NCBI RefSeq assembly: GCF_009827655.1
Contig: NZ_WTYV01000001.1
Span: 620,001-684,000, forward strand
Length of the DNA: 64,000 nucleotides
Source: Alteraurantiacibacter buctensis
Lineage (GTDB): Bacteria; Pseudomonadota; Alphaproteobacteria; Sphingomonadales; Sphingomonadaceae
Reading direction: 5' to 3'
Within the stretch, counting starts at the first letter, position 1. Each line of letters starts with the position of its first letter. The notes below the pieces were generated by a model. That model was not told the origin of the DNA, did no database searches, and saw nothing but the letters and a program-made list of their open reading frames with translations. This document shows positions 46,614-56,291 of the stretch, in pieces. The position numbers were made by a program, and so were the translations under genes.

Positions 46614-47381
46614 TCAGGCCTTCGGGGCCGGCTTGGCCGGAGCGGCCGGGGCAGCAGCCTTGGCCGGGGCAACCGTCGGCTTGATCGCGCCGTTCGAAGC
46701 CAGGTTGGCCAGCAGTTCCACCGAGAAGCCCGACAGCATGGCAGCGATCTTCTTGTTGCGGTTCTGCAGGTAGTTGTAGGCGAACACGGCCGGCACGGCG
46801 ACCAGCAGGCCGATGGCGGTCATGATCAGTGCTTCACCCACCGGGCCGGCGACCTTGTCGATCTGGGCCGAGCCGGCGATGGCGATACCGATCATGGCGC
46901 GGTAGATGCCGACCACGGTGCCGAGCAGACCCACGAACGGCGCGGTGGCGCCCACGGTGGCGAGGAACGGCAGGCCCGAAGCCAGCTTCGAGTTGATGGC
47001 GCTTTCCGAACGGGCCAGCGTGCCGTGCAGCCAGTCATGGGCTTCCAGGCTGTCGGTCATCTGCTTGTGCTGCGATTCGGCGGTCAGGGCGTCGTCCACC
47101 AGCTGGCGCCAGGCGCTGTTCTTCTCGAACTTGCCGGCACCTTCCGAGATGCTGCCCGAACGCCAGAAGTTGGCGCGGCCGGCGGCATACTGCTTCATGA
47201 TCTTGTTCTGCTCGATCCACTTGGTGATCATGATGTAGAACGAACCGACCGACTGGATCACCAGGATGGCCAGAATGGTCCAGGCGACGGGGCCGCCCTG
47301 TTCCATGGCTTCCTTGAAGCCGAACTGGTTCTGGATTTCTTCAGCGCCGGCCGCGCCAGCGGCAAGAAGGTCAATAAACAT
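46614..47381 (-). CDS. exbB: ExbB (MotA/TolQ/ExbB proton channel family)
   Basis: A 255-residue channel subunit of the TonB motor. N-terminal helix (VAWTILAILVIQSVGSFYIM), cytoplasmic loop, then two helices with PFVGLLGTVVGIYRAM and GPVGEALIMTAIGLLVAVPAV, the ExbB/TolQ signature. The tail is Ala/Pro/Lys-rich (APAKAAAPAAPAKPAPKA). Second gene of the operon. Confidence 0.96.
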   Translation of the reverse strand: MFIDLLAAGAAGAEEIQNQFGFKEAMEQGGPVAWTILAILVIQSVGSFYIMITKWIEQNKIMKQYAAGRANFWRSGSISEGAGKFEKNSAWRQLVDDALTAESQHKQMTDSLEAHDWLHGTLARSESAINSKLASGLPFLATVGATAPFVGLLGTVVGIYRAMIGIAIAGSAQIDKVAGPVGEALIMTAIGLLVAVPAVFAYNYLQNRNKKIAAMLSGFSVELLANLASNGAIKPTVAPAKAAAPAAPAKPAPKA

Positions 47382-47423
47382 GCGAAACGTCCTCTCTTAG
47401 AGATCAGGTAAATAGGTGAAAAA

Positions 47424-48092
47424 TCATTCGCCCAGGCGATAGACGATGGTCATCGAATCGCGCCCGGAGGTGGGGTTGCCGGCATCGTCCAGCGCAGGCT
47501 CGTAGCGGGCATAGCGCTGCATGCCCTCGCAAGCTGCCTGGTCGAGATCTTCCGAGCCCGAGCTGGCGGTCACCGAACAGGCGGTCACGCGCCCGTCGGG
47601 GCCCACCGTCACGGCCACGCCAACGTTGCCCTCGATCTCGCGCTGGACGGCGCGACGGGGGTAGTTGCTCTGGATGCGGGCGGCCCAGCGGTTCTGGCCA
47701 TCACGCTGCGCGGCACGGGCCCGCGAGGGCGGCGGCGGTGCGGCGGGAGGGGCCGGCGGGGCCGGCGGCGGCACGATGCGAGCCGGCGGTGCGGGCGGCG
47801 GGATGCTGTCCACGGTGCGGATCGGCGGCGGGGCCGGGGCAATGTTGATCGGTGCCGGCGGAGCCACGGGCGGCGGCGGAGCCACTTCCTGGTCCGGCGG
47901 CGGTGGCGGCGGTTCCTCTTCTTCGGGTTCCGGCTCAGTCACATCCACCGTGGTCACCCGCTGCACGACCTCCTTGACCGCGCTTATGGCGAGGCCGGTC
48001 ACCAGCAGGTACCCAATCACAAGGTGGATGAGGGCAACGATGACAATCGAAACAATCCGACTGCCGCTCATCTCTTGGTCAGCGTAAGCCAT
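47424..48092 (-). CDS. tonB: TonB energy-transducing protein
   Basis: A 222-residue protein linking the inner-membrane motor to outer-membrane receptors. N-terminal signal anchor (IVSIVIVALIHLVIGYLLVT), long Pro-rich periplasmic spacer (EPEPEEEEPPPPPPDQ then repeated PPAP), and the C-terminal TonB domain (IQSNYPRRAVQREIEGNVGV, VTACSVTASSGSEDLD). First gene of the tonB-exbB-exbD-exbD operon. Confidence 0.96.
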   Translation of the reverse strand: MAYADQEMSGSRIVSIVIVALIHLVIGYLLVTGLAISAVKEVVQRVTTVDVTEPEPEEEEPPPPPPDQEVAPPPPVAPPAPINIAPAPPPIRTVDSIPPPAPPARIVPPPAPPAPPAAPPPPSRARAAQRDGQNRWAARIQSNYPRRAVQREIEGNVGVAVTVGPDGRVTACSVTASSGSEDLDQAACEGMQRYARYEPALDDAGNPTSGRDSMTIVYRLGE

Positions 48093-48434
48093 CCAGTCCC
48101 ATCACTCCATTTCCATTCGCCGGACGATGTCCGGCCATCGCGGCAGATTGCAGACCGGGGAGTCTGCCTGCCGCAGCGAAGATTTGTCCACCCCGAATTT
48201 CAAGAGCGGCCTGAGGGGGATACCGGTCCAGCGCACCCCTCGTTCCCGGGACCGCCTGTTGTGTTATGGCAGCAGACCCGTTCGGGCCGGGTCTTAACGA
48301 CACACTAACGTGTGGGCAATCCGCTTTGTCCGTTCAGATACGATTCACGTCCCGTGGCCCCCTTTGCGGCTGCATTGTGCGTCGAAATGTGACATTGCCC
48401 AATCGCAATTCGGCGTATTTCCGAGGATCGAGCC
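48093..48434. other. Divergent promoter region of tonB and a secreted protein
   Basis: A 342-base region without a gene. Two hairpins lie side by side: GACCCG/CGGGTC around 48275-48295 and CACAC-TAAC-GTGTG at 48300-48313. They could be operators or transcript ends. No Fur-box-like sequence was recognised by eye. Both flanking promoters should lie here. Confidence 0.5.
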
Positions 48435-49361
48435 ATGGCTCCAAAGGTACGAATCTCCCCCCCGGCGAATCTCTCCTGGCGATCCGCCGGGGCGATCATG
48501 GCAGCGCTTGCATGGCTGGCGCAACCCGCCACGGCGCAGCAACGCGATGCCAACGATCCGGCGGGCATGTTCCGTGACCGGAACGCGCCGGCTGCCCCGG
48601 CGGCAACCCCGGCGCCCGATCCGCTGACCTATGCCGACCTGGTGAGCCTGGCGCAGGCGAGCGAGCTGGTGCTGCGGGTGGAGATCCGCGACCAGCGCAA
48701 TGTTCCGGTAGAGCGCGCGCCGGGCCTGGCGCCGGGCCACGCGCGGCTCTACCTGCAAGCGCGTACACAGGCCCTGCTGGCCGGGGCCGGGCCGGTGGGC
48801 GAGAACAGCGCCTTCCTGACCGATGTGCCGCTTGACGCGCGCGGCCGCCGGCCCAACCTGAAGCGCGGCGTGTACCTGCTGTTCGCCAACCGTGTGCCCG
48901 GCCGCCCGGGCGAGTTGGTGCTGGTGGGGCGCGGGGCCATGCAGGTGGCCGATCCGCTGCTGGAACAGCGCCTGCGCACCGTGCTGACGCAACTGGTGCA
49001 GAGCACTGTCCCGCCGGTGATCGAAGGCGTGCGCGAGGCGATCTCGGTGCCCGGCAACCTGGCGGGCGAATCGGAGACCCAGGTGTTCCTGGCCACGCAG
49101 GGTGGCCAGCCGGTTTCGCTCAGCGTGGTGCGCCGCCCGGGCATGCCGCCCGCCTGGGGCGTCTCGTGGAGCGAGATCGTCGACCAGTCGGCCCGCCCGC
49201 CGCAGCCCGAGACGCTGGAGTGGTTCGCGCTCGCCTGCCGCCTGCCCGATTCGCTGCCCGAGAGCGCCTTCCTGCAGAGCGATCCCGCTTCGCGCACCCG
49301 GGCGCGGGAAGACTATGCCTTCGTCCGCCGCGAGCTTGGCAATTGCGCCCGCACCATCTAG
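48435..49361 (+). CDS. Secreted protein of unknown function upstream of hom
   Basis: A 308-residue exported protein with signal peptide (AGAIMAALAWLAQPATAQ). A Pro/Ala linker (APAAPAATPAPDP) follows, then a soluble domain: YADLVSLAQASELVLRVEIR, LKRGVYLLFANRVPGRPGEL, ESETQVFLATQGGQPVSLSV. The last third contains two Cys (ALACRLPDS, LGNCARTI). Similar genes sit before hom in other sphingomonads as far as I recall. No function assigned. Confidence 0.8.
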   Translation: MAPKVRISPPANLSWRSAGAIMAALAWLAQPATAQQRDANDPAGMFRDRNAPAAPAATPAPDPLTYADLVSLAQASELVLRVEIRDQRNVPVERAPGLAPGHARLYLQARTQALLAGAGPVGENSAFLTDVPLDARGRRPNLKRGVYLLFANRVPGRPGELVLVGRGAMQVADPLLEQRLRTVLTQLVQSTVPPVIEGVREAISVPGNLAGESETQVFLATQGGQPVSLSVVRRPGMPPAWGVSWSEIVDQSARPPQPETLEWFALACRLPDSLPESAFLQSDPASRTRAREDYAFVRRELGNCARTI

Positions 49362-49397
49362 GTGCGCCGGCAGGATTCTAGCCGGACGGGGACTTTC

Positions 49398-50705
49398 ATG
49401 ACTGCACCGCTTCGCATCGCCCTTGCGGGCCTGGGTACCGTGGGCGCGGGCGTGGTCCGCCTGCTGGCCGAGAACCACGCGCTGGTGACCGCGCGCGCCG
49501 GCCGCCCGATCGAGGTGGTCGCTGTCAGCGCCCGCAACCGCACCAAGGACCGGGGCGTGGACCTGTCCGCCTTCGCCTGGGAAGACGACATGACCGCGCT
49601 GGCCACCCGCGATGACGTGGACGTGGTGGTGGAACTGGTCGGCGGCAGCGATGGCCCCGCGCTGACCCTGGCGCGCACCGCGCTGGCTGGCGGCAAGCAA
49701 CTGGTCACCGCCAACAAGGCGATGATCGCGCACCACGGCATGGAGCTGGCGGCGCTGGCCGAACAGCACGGCGCGGCGCTGAAGTACGAAGCGGCGGTGG
49801 CCGGGGGCATTCCGGTGATCAAGGGGCTGGGCGAGGGCGCTGCCGCCAACCGGATCGACCGCGTGTTCGGCATCCTCAACGGCACCTGCAACTACATCCT
49901 CAGCCAGATGGAATCGACCGGCGCTGACTTCGGCGTGGTGCTGAAGGCGGCGCAGGACCTGGGCTATGCCGAGGCCGACCCGGCGTTCGACATCGAGGGC
50001 GTGGACGCGGCCCACAAGCTGGCCATCCTGGCGGCGCTGGCCTTTGGCACGGCGGTGGATTTTGCCGCGCTCGACATTTCCGGCATCACCCGCATCCGTG
50101 CGGCGGATATCGCGCAGGCCGACGCGCTGGGCCACAAGATCCGCCTGGTCGGCCAGGCCGAGCTGCAGGCCGATGGCCGCCTGTTCCAGCGCGTGGCCCC
50201 GGTGCTGGTGGCCAAGAGCCACCCGCTGGCATCCGTAGACGGCCCCACCAATGCCGTGGTGGCCGAAGGCAACCACGTGGGCCGCCTGCTGTTCGTGGGG
50301 CGCGGCGCGGGCGATGGTCCCACCGCCAGCGCCGTGGTGGCCGACCTGATCGATATCGCCCGCGGCAATGCCACCCCGGCCTTCGGCGTGCCGGTGGGCA
50401 TGCTGAGCGCTGCTGCCCCCGCCGATGCCGGCCACCGCAAGGCCCGCGCCTACATGCGTTTTGTCGTGGCTGACCGGCCCGGCGTGCTGGCCGAGATCAC
50501 CGCCGCCATGCGCGATGCCGGGGTCAGCATCGAGAGCCTGATCCAGCAGGGCCGGGCTGAGGAGGGTGGCCCAGAGTCCGAATCGGTGCTGGTCGCCATC
50601 GTCAGCCATGAAGGCCCGGAAAGCGCGGTGAGCGCGGCGTTGCAACTGCTCGAAGGCTCGCCTTCGATCAGCGAGCCGCCGCTCGTGATGCGCCTGATCG
50701 GTTAA
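49398..50705 (+). CDS. hom: Homoserine dehydrogenase
   Basis: Reduces aspartate semialdehyde to homoserine for Thr and Met synthesis. 435 residues: NAD-binding GLGTVGAGVV near residue 11, TANKAMIAHHG, catalytic region YEAAVAGGIPVIKGL and FGILNGTCNYIL, and a C-terminal ACT domain (RFVVADRPGVLAEITAAMRD). The start is ATG 49398. Its 3' end overlaps a convergent gene by 4 bases. Confidence 0.97.
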   Translation: MTAPLRIALAGLGTVGAGVVRLLAENHALVTARAGRPIEVVAVSARNRTKDRGVDLSAFAWEDDMTALATRDDVDVVVELVGGSDGPALTLARTALAGGKQLVTANKAMIAHHGMELAALAEQHGAALKYEAAVAGGIPVIKGLGEGAAANRIDRVFGILNGTCNYILSQMESTGADFGVVLKAAQDLGYAEADPAFDIEGVDAAHKLAILAALAFGTAVDFAALDISGITRIRAADIAQADALGHKIRLVGQAELQADGRLFQRVAPVLVAKSHPLASVDGPTNAVVAEGNHVGRLLFVGRGAGDGPTASAVVADLIDIARGNATPAFGVPVGMLSAAAPADAGHRKARAYMRFVVADRPGVLAEITAAMRDAGVSIESLIQQGRAEEGGPESESVLVAIVSHEGPESAVSAALQLLEGSPSISEPPLVMRLIG

Positions 50706-51193
50706 GGTTCCTCGATCTTCGCTTCCCCCTCTGCCACCGGCCCGTCGTACAGCCGCGCGGCCTCGGAATCGGGCGGGGTTTCGGGCAGTTCGCTGAAGTC
50801 TACCATGATCGCGGGCGGCGGCACGCTGCCCAGCCCGCCGACGCACACGGTGTAGGAACTGCACGGCGGCATCCCGAACACGTCCGGCGCGCGCGGCACG
50901 CCGCTGCCGGTCACGCCGATGTCGGCTTCCACGGGGCTGTCGAAGGTATAGCGCTCGCCGTCCTCCCATTCGCGGCAGACCACGATCGTGTCGGGATCGG
51001 GGTTGGCCTGGTCGCATTCGCGCGGCCGCTCGCGCCTGCGCCCTGCAAGATAGGGGCTGGTGGCCTGCTGTGCCGGGCTCGCCTCGCGTTCATCGGCCGG
51101 ACCGTAGGTGGCATCCTGCGCGGCGGCGGGATCGGCGGGGACCAGTAGCGCAAGGGCGGTCAGCAGTGTGCCGAAGGCCAACCGTATCGACAT
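50702..51193 (-). CDS. Cys-containing secreted protein of unknown function
   Basis: A 163-residue exported protein with signal peptide (SIRLAFGTLLTALALLVPAD, cut near AAA-Q). The mature part has four Cys in two pairs (RECDQANPDPDTIVVCREW and PPCSSYTVCVGG), likely disulfides. The DPDTIVVCRE pattern occurs in many sphingomonad periplasmic proteins. Between hom and glpX, opposite in direction. No function is assigned. Confidence 0.78.
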   Translation of the reverse strand: MSIRLAFGTLLTALALLVPADPAAAQDATYGPADEREASPAQQATSPYLAGRRRERPRECDQANPDPDTIVVCREWEDGERYTFDSPVEADIGVTGSGVPRAPDVFGMPPCSSYTVCVGGLGSVPPPAIMVDFSELPETPPDSEAARLYDGPVAEGEAKIEEP

Positions 51194-51247
51194 TGCAACA
51201 TCCCCGTCCTAAGCCCCGCACCCTTCGTGGGCGGGAGTGAATTGCCG

Positions 51248-52249
51248 ATGAATGAGGGTGAAGAGGCGCAGGTTCGGGACGAGCGCTCCCCGCTCGACCG
51301 GGTGCTGGTGATGGAGCTGGTCCGCGTGACCGAGGCCGCCGCGACCGCTGCCGCGCGGCTGGTGGGCCGGGGTGACGAGACCGCCGCCGACGAGGCCGCT
51401 GTCTCTGCCATGCGCGCCGCTTTCGACCGCCTCGCCATCACCGGCACCGTGGTGATCGGCGAGGGCGAGCGCGACCATGCGCCGATGCTCTACGTGGGCG
51501 AGAAGCTGGGGGCGGGGAAGGGCCCGGCACTGGATATCGCGGTCGATCCGCTGGAAGGCACCACCATCACCGCCAAGGCCGGGGCCAATGCCCTGGCCGT
51601 GCTGGCCATCGCCGGCCACGGCTGCCTGCTCAACGCGCCCGACATCTACATGGAAAAGATCGCCGTCGGCCCGGGCTATCCGGAGGGCGTGGTCAGCCTG
51701 GCGAACAGCCCGGAGGAGAACGTCACCGCGCTGGCCGCAGCCAAGGGCGTCGCGCCGGCAGACCTGATGGTCTGCGTGCTTGACCGGCCGCGCCATGCCG
51801 AACTGATCGGCCGGCTGCGGGCCATGGGCTGCGGCATCCAGTTGCTGCCCGATGGCGACATTGCCGCAGTGATCGCCACCACCGATCCGGCCACCGGGGT
51901 GGACCTCTACATGGGCAGCGGCGGCGCGCCCGAAGGCGTGCTGGCGGCGGCTGCGCTGCGCTGCACCGGCGGGCAGTTCGAGGGCCGCCTGATGTTCCGC
52001 CACGAGGCCGACCGGCGGCGCGCCTTCGACTGCGGCATCACCGACAGCGAGCGCATCTACCGGCTGGACGACCTGGCGCGGGGCGACTGCATCTTTGCCG
52101 CCACCGGGGTGACCGATGGCTCGCTGCTGCGCGGCGTCAGCCAGCGCCGCCGGGCCGACGGGACCATGGTCCACTGTACGCACAGCGTGGTGATGCGCGC
52201 TTCCAGCGGAACGGTGCGCTGGGTCCAGGCGGAACACCGCCTGGGCTGA
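51248..52249 (+). CDS. glpX: Class II fructose-1,6-bisphosphatase
   Basis: Gluconeogenic phosphatase, 333 residues. GTVVIGEGERDHAPMLYVGE and IAVDPLEGTTITAKAG form the Li-sensitive phosphatase metal site. MGSGGAPEGVLAAAAL and EGRLMFRH follow. ATG 51248 is chosen over GTG 51227. It follows hom closely, as is common in sphingomonads. Confidence 0.96.
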   Translation: MNEGEEAQVRDERSPLDRVLVMELVRVTEAAATAAARLVGRGDETAADEAAVSAMRAAFDRLAITGTVVIGEGERDHAPMLYVGEKLGAGKGPALDIAVDPLEGTTITAKAGANALAVLAIAGHGCLLNAPDIYMEKIAVGPGYPEGVVSLANSPEENVTALAAAKGVAPADLMVCVLDRPRHAELIGRLRAMGCGIQLLPDGDIAAVIATTDPATGVDLYMGSGGAPEGVLAAAALRCTGGQFEGRLMFRHEADRRRAFDCGITDSERIYRLDDLARGDCIFAATGVTDGSLLRGVSQRRRADGTMVHCTHSVVMRASSGTVRWVQAEHRLG

Positions 52250-52255
52250 GAGTTC

Positions 52256-52780
52256 TCAGGCGGCCGAGGCGGGGACGGGCGCGGGGGTTGCCGCCGGGCC
52301 GGCCAGCTCGATCCGTTCGGCCAGGTAATCCAGCACCACCCGCTCCGGCGGCGGCTGGATCTGGCCGCGCGCGTTCAGCAGCATGAAGACCATCAGGATC
52401 GGCATCATCAGCGCCTGGAACGAGATGACGATGGCAAAGCCCAGCACCGTGGTAGCCCAGTTGGGGAGGCCATGGTGCCCGCTGGTGGCGCTGCGCGATG
52501 CGTCGGCCAGGCCGATGGCAATGGCGCGCTGGTGACCCACGTTGGTGCCCAGCTTCAGGCAGGTGACGCGACGAATCCGCTGGCCTGCGGCGAGGCTGGC
52601 GGGCGGACGCTGGATCGATCCGTCGTCCACCAGGATCGCTTCGATGGTTACGTCATCGCCGGCAAATTCGGCATCGATATCGGCCAGCAGGCGCTCGGCC
52701 GATTCCCAGTCGTTGAACACGGGCATGATCACCCGCAGGTCCGGCTGCGCGGTCGTGCCCTGGCTGCTGGCTGTCGACAT
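52256..52780 (-). CDS. Internally deleted family 2 glycosyltransferase
   Basis: A 174-residue frame with the N-terminal nucleotide-sugar part of a GT2 enzyme (DLRVIMPVFNDWESAERLL, AILVDDGSIQRPP, LGTNVGHQRAIAIGLA). It then jumps directly to SATSGHHGLPNWATTVLGF, a C-terminal transmembrane region. The DxD and acceptor part, roughly 150-200 residues in full-length relatives, is missing, but the frame is open. Catalysis is not expected. It may be a decaying gene or a reduced membrane protein. It converges with glpX. Confidence 0.65.
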   Translation of the reverse strand: MSTASSQGTTAQPDLRVIMPVFNDWESAERLLADIDAEFAGDDVTIEAILVDDGSIQRPPASLAAGQRIRRVTCLKLGTNVGHQRAIAIGLADASRSATSGHHGLPNWATTVLGFAIVISFQALMMPILMVFMLLNARGQIQPPPERVVLDYLAERIELAGPAATPAPVPASAA

Positions 52781-53007
52781 TGCGGCCCCGTTTCCCCTTG
52801 CCGCCCAGGTGATATCCCCCAGGGCGCTTGGGTTCGAGTATGGGGCCGCCGCAGCGCGGCCAAGGTGAGCCACCCCCGGAAAAGCCGAACCGGCATTCCT
52901 ATCCCCAAGCGGGAACCGGGCGCAGGTTGCAATCGCGTGACGCTTGGCTAGAGCCTGCCTCTGCGAATCCTACGCCCGTTGCGACCCGACCAAGAGGCCC
53001 GTTTCCC

Positions 53008-53943
53008 ATGAAGATCATGTCCGGCAACGCCAACCTGCCGCTGGCCCGCGCGATTGCCGCCTATCTGGAAGTGCCGCTGACCGATGCCAGCGTGCGCCGC
53101 TTTGCGGACGAGGAGATCTTCGTCGAAATCCACGAGAACGTGCGCGGCGAGGACGTGTTCGTGGTGCAGCCCACCAGCTTCCCGGCCAACGACAACCTGA
53201 TGGAGCTGCTGATCTGCATCGATGCGCTGAAGCGCGCCTCGGCCAAGCGGATCACCGCCGTGGTGCCCTATTTCGGCTATGGCCGGCAGGACCGCAAGCC
53301 CGGCCCGCGCACGCCGATTTCGGCCAAGCTGGTGGCCAACCTGATCACCCAGGCCGGGGCCAACCGCGTGCTGGCGGTGGACCTGCACGCCGGGCAGATC
53401 CAGGGCTTCTTCGATATTCCCACTGACAACCTCTATGCCGCCCCCGTGATGGCGGCGGACATCCAGGCGCGGCTGGGCGGGACCGACCTGATGGTCGTCT
53501 CGCCCGACGTGGGCGGCGTGGTGCGCGCCCGCGCCCTCGCCAAGCGGCTCGACAACGCTCCGCTGGCCATCGTCGACAAGCGCCGCGAGCGCCCGGGCGA
53601 GAGCGAGGTGATGAACATCATCGGCGACGTGAAGGGCCGCACCTGCATCCTGATCGATGACATCATCGATTCCGGCGGCACCTTGTGCAACGCGGCCGAG
53701 GCCCTGCTTAAGGCGGGGGCCAGCAGCGTTACCGCATATATCACCCACGGGGTGCTGTCGGGCGGGGCAGTGGCCCGGATCAACGCCTCGATGCTGACCG
53801 AGCTGGTGATCACCGACACCATCCTGCCGACCGACGCGGCCCGCGATTCGGGCAAGATCCGCGTCCTCACCGTGGCCCCGCTGGTGGGCGAGGCGGTGCG
53901 CCGCATCGCCGACGAAAGCAGCGTGTCGAGCCTGTTCGACTGA
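53008..53943 (+). CDS. prs: Ribose-phosphate pyrophosphokinase
   Basis: Makes PRPP from ribose 5-phosphate and ATP. 311 residues: [59 protein letters not shown] and the PRPP loop [14 protein letters not shown]. The start is ATG 53008. It shares one base with the cupin gene start (TGATG). Confidence 0.98.
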   Translation: MKIMSGNANLPLARAIAAYLEVPLTDASVRRFADEEIFVEIHENVRGEDVFVVQPTSFPANDNLMELLICIDALKRASAKRITAVVPYFGYGRQDRKPGPRTPISAKLVANLITQAGANRVLAVDLHAGQIQGFFDIPTDNLYAAPVMAADIQARLGGTDLMVVSPDVGGVVRARALAKRLDNAPLAIVDKRRERPGESEVMNIIGDVKGRTCILIDDIIDSGGTLCNAAEALLKAGASSVTAYITHGVLSGGAVARINASMLTELVITDTILPTDAARDSGKIRVLTVAPLVGEAVRRIADESSVSSLFD

Positions 53944-54362
53944 TGGCGCGGCGGATCGTCCTCGCAACCGTTCCCGCGCTGGCGCTGGCCGCCTGTTCCA
54001 CCGCGCCCGCCGGGCCGCAGTCTGTCGCGGTCTATGACCCGCCGCCGGGGATCAACCAGGTGCTGGAAGACCGCATTGCCGCCGCGCCCGGCCATTCGCT
54101 GATCGTGGGTGACCTCAACATGGGGCCCGGCGCGCCGATCCCGCGCCACTTCCACCATGGCGAGGAGTACATCTACCTGATCGGCGGCAGCGCCACGGTC
54201 AGCCGCGCGGGCCAGCCTGACCTGCAGCTTGGTCCCGGCCAGAGCGTGACCATCGCTCCCGGCGTGGTCCACTGGGGCACGGCGGGTCCGGAAGGGATGC
54301 GCGGCATCTCGGTGTGGATCAAGGACGACGACCACCCCTTGCGCGAGATGGTGGCGGAGTAG
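53943..54362 (+). CDS. Cupin-domain lipoprotein
   Basis: A 139-residue protein with lipoprotein signal (ARRIVLATVPALALAAC, lipidated Cys18) and a single cupin fold: PIPRHFHHGEEYIYLIGGSA (metal-binding His/Glu) and VTIAPGVVHWGTAG. Anchored cupins of this sort have unknown substrates. It is translationally coupled to prs (TGATG), though no functional link is known. Confidence 0.85.
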   Translation: MARRIVLATVPALALAACSTAPAGPQSVAVYDPPPGINQVLEDRIAAAPGHSLIVGDLNMGPGAPIPRHFHHGEEYIYLIGGSATVSRAGQPDLQLGPGQSVTIAPGVVHWGTAGPEGMRGISVWIKDDDHPLREMVAE

Positions 54363-54377
54363 GCCGCGCGGGGCGCC

Positions 54378-55331
54378 TCAGCCCTGCTCCCACGGCTTGG
54401 GCTCGCCCGGGGTCAACCGTTCCAGCAGGGCCAGGCGGCGTGACTGGCGGCTTTCCAGCGCCAGTGTCATCAGCGGTTGCGGGGTCTGCCGGAACTGGCG
54501 CGGCGACAGGCCGAAAAAGCGGGTGAAGTCGCGGATCAGGTGGCTCTGGTCGTAATAGCGCAGCATCAGGTCTTCCGCCTCGGCCTCGTCGGCCACGCCG
54601 CGCAGGTGGCTGGCCATGTCGAGCGCCCGGGCACGGCGCATCACCTGCTTCGGGCTGAGGCCGAAGTCGCGCAGGCACAGCCGCTCCAGCCGCCGTTGGG
54701 TGACGCCGCAGCTTTCAGCGAAACCGGCGATGCTGGCGGCGGGATCGACCAGCGCCAGCATCTCGAATTGCTGCGTCACCGGATCCGGCGGCGGAGCCTG
54801 GCGCTGCTGCAGGAAGCCGCGCACGGCGTTTTCCAGCAGTTGCAGCATGGCCTCGGGATCGTCCCCGGCGGCCTCCAGCGGGTCGAGCACCCGGTCGAAC
54901 GGCAGGCCCAGGTCGGCCATCGGGGTGATCCGGTCCACGAAATCGCGCGCCGGCTTGCCGGTGGCCGCGGGGCCGGCCCCGGGCCGGATCGCCAGCCCCA
55001 CGCTGGTAAAGCTGCCGGTGACGCTGACCGGCATTGCCTTGCTGTGATTGCCGAAATGAAGTGCCGCGCGCCCGTTGTGGCGCGGGCCGTCCACCGTCTG
55101 CGCTTCCCACTGGCCCTGCAACTGGATGCGGATGAAGGCGGTATCGCAGAACAGGTGACAGTCCAGCCGGTAATCGGGCGGCATCTGCACCTTGGCGACA
55201 TAGAGCCAGGCGATCCACGGCAGCAGGTCGGGCGCGGGCAGGCGGTTGTAGCTGAGCGGCTGGCCATCGCGCGACTGGCCCAGCCGTGTCACCACGGCGG
55301 GATCACGCCCCGGTTCCGCCCGCCTGCTCAT
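54378..55331 (-). CDS. AraC-family transcriptional regulator
   Basis: A 317-residue regulator from ATG 55331; ATG 55382 is an alternative. The N-terminal sensor region (PWIAWLYVAKVQMPPDYRLD) is followed by a C-terminal AraC DNA-binding domain: IAGFAESCGVTQRRLERLCL and YYDQSHLIRDFTRFFGLSPR. The regulated genes are unknown; the cupin gene converges on it. A paralogue with the same layout is at 61174. Confidence 0.88.
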   Translation of the reverse strand: MSRRAEPGRDPAVVTRLGQSRDGQPLSYNRLPAPDLLPWIAWLYVAKVQMPPDYRLDCHLFCDTAFIRIQLQGQWEAQTVDGPRHNGRAALHFGNHSKAMPVSVTGSFTSVGLAIRPGAGPAATGKPARDFVDRITPMADLGLPFDRVLDPLEAAGDDPEAMLQLLENAVRGFLQQRQAPPPDPVTQQFEMLALVDPAASIAGFAESCGVTQRRLERLCLRDFGLSPKQVMRRARALDMASHLRGVADEAEAEDLMLRYYDQSHLIRDFTRFFGLSPRQFRQTPQPLMTLALESRQSRRLALLERLTPGEPKPWEQG

Positions 55332-55463
55332 GTGCGACCACTCAACTCCCTGTTGTGGGAGAGAATATCCCGCCTGCCGCATTGGTCAATCGCCGATTGT
55401 ACCGCCCGTTACGGTTGCCGCAGGGCTTGACGGGGCGGGCAATGCTGACGATTGCCTTGGCCC

Positions 55464-56267
55464 ATGAACCTCGCCGCCGAAATCGCCCTTGCCCACCGCC
55501 TCGCCGACGCCGCCCGGGCCGAGATCCTGCCGCTGTTCCGCACGCCCGTGTCCAGCGAGGCCAAGGGCGATGCCACGCCCGTCACCATTGCCGACCGCAA
55601 TGCCGAGGAAGCCATGCGCCGCCTGCTGAAAGCGGAAATGGGCCAGGACGGGGTCCACGGCGAGGAATTCGGCGTGGAAGAGGGCCGCTCGGGCCGGCAG
55701 TGGGTGCTCGACCCGATCGACGGCACCACCGCCTTCCTGGCCGGCCGCGCCACATTCGGCACGCTGATCGCGCTGCTGGTGGATGGCTTCCCCGTCTTGG
55801 GCCTGATCGACCAGCCGGTGCTGGGTGAACGCTGGCTGGGCGTAGCCGGGCAGGCCACCACGCTGAACGGCAAGTCCGTAAACACCCGCCAGTGCCGCGA
55901 ACTGGCACGCGCCACCATTGCCACCACCGGCCCGCAATACTTCACGCAAACCGAGGGCGAGATGTTCATGGCCCTGGCCAGCCAGACCGATCACAAGCGC
56001 ATGGTCATGGGCGGCGATTGCTACAACTACGCGTGCCTTGCCACCGGCCATATCGACGTGGTGTGCGAGGCGGGCCTGAAGCTGCATGACTTTGCCGCGC
56101 TGGTGCCGGTGGTGGAAGGCGCGGGCGGCCTGATGTGCGACTGGAACGGCGAGCCGCTGCACGGCCAATCGGACGGCCATGTGCTGGCCCTGGGCGATCC
56201 CGCACGGCTGGAGGACGTGCTGGGTGCGCTGGCGGGGGCGCCGCCGGGACATGATCACGGGCACTGA
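55464..56267 (+). CDS. hisN: Histidinol-phosphatase of the inositol monophosphatase family
   Basis: A 267-residue IMPase-fold enzyme. GEEFGVEEG, WVLDPIDGTTAFLAGR (metal site), GGDCYNYACLATGHIDVVCE and LKLHDFAALVPVVEGAGG match alphaproteobacterial HisN, which removes phosphate from histidinol phosphate. The start ATG 55464 opens MNLAAEIALAHRLADAARAE. A second family member (1968) is more CysQ-like. It is divergent from the AraC gene. Confidence 0.85.
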   Translation: MNLAAEIALAHRLADAARAEILPLFRTPVSSEAKGDATPVTIADRNAEEAMRRLLKAEMGQDGVHGEEFGVEEGRSGRQWVLDPIDGTTAFLAGRATFGTLIALLVDGFPVLGLIDQPVLGERWLGVAGQATTLNGKSVNTRQCRELARATIATTGPQYFTQTEGEMFMALASQTDHKRMVMGGDCYNYACLATGHIDVVCEAGLKLHDFAALVPVVEGAGGLMCDWNGEPLHGQSDGHVLALGDPARLEDVLGALAGAPPGHDHGH

Positions 56268-56291
56268 CGGGCGGCTGAAGCCGCAGGAACG

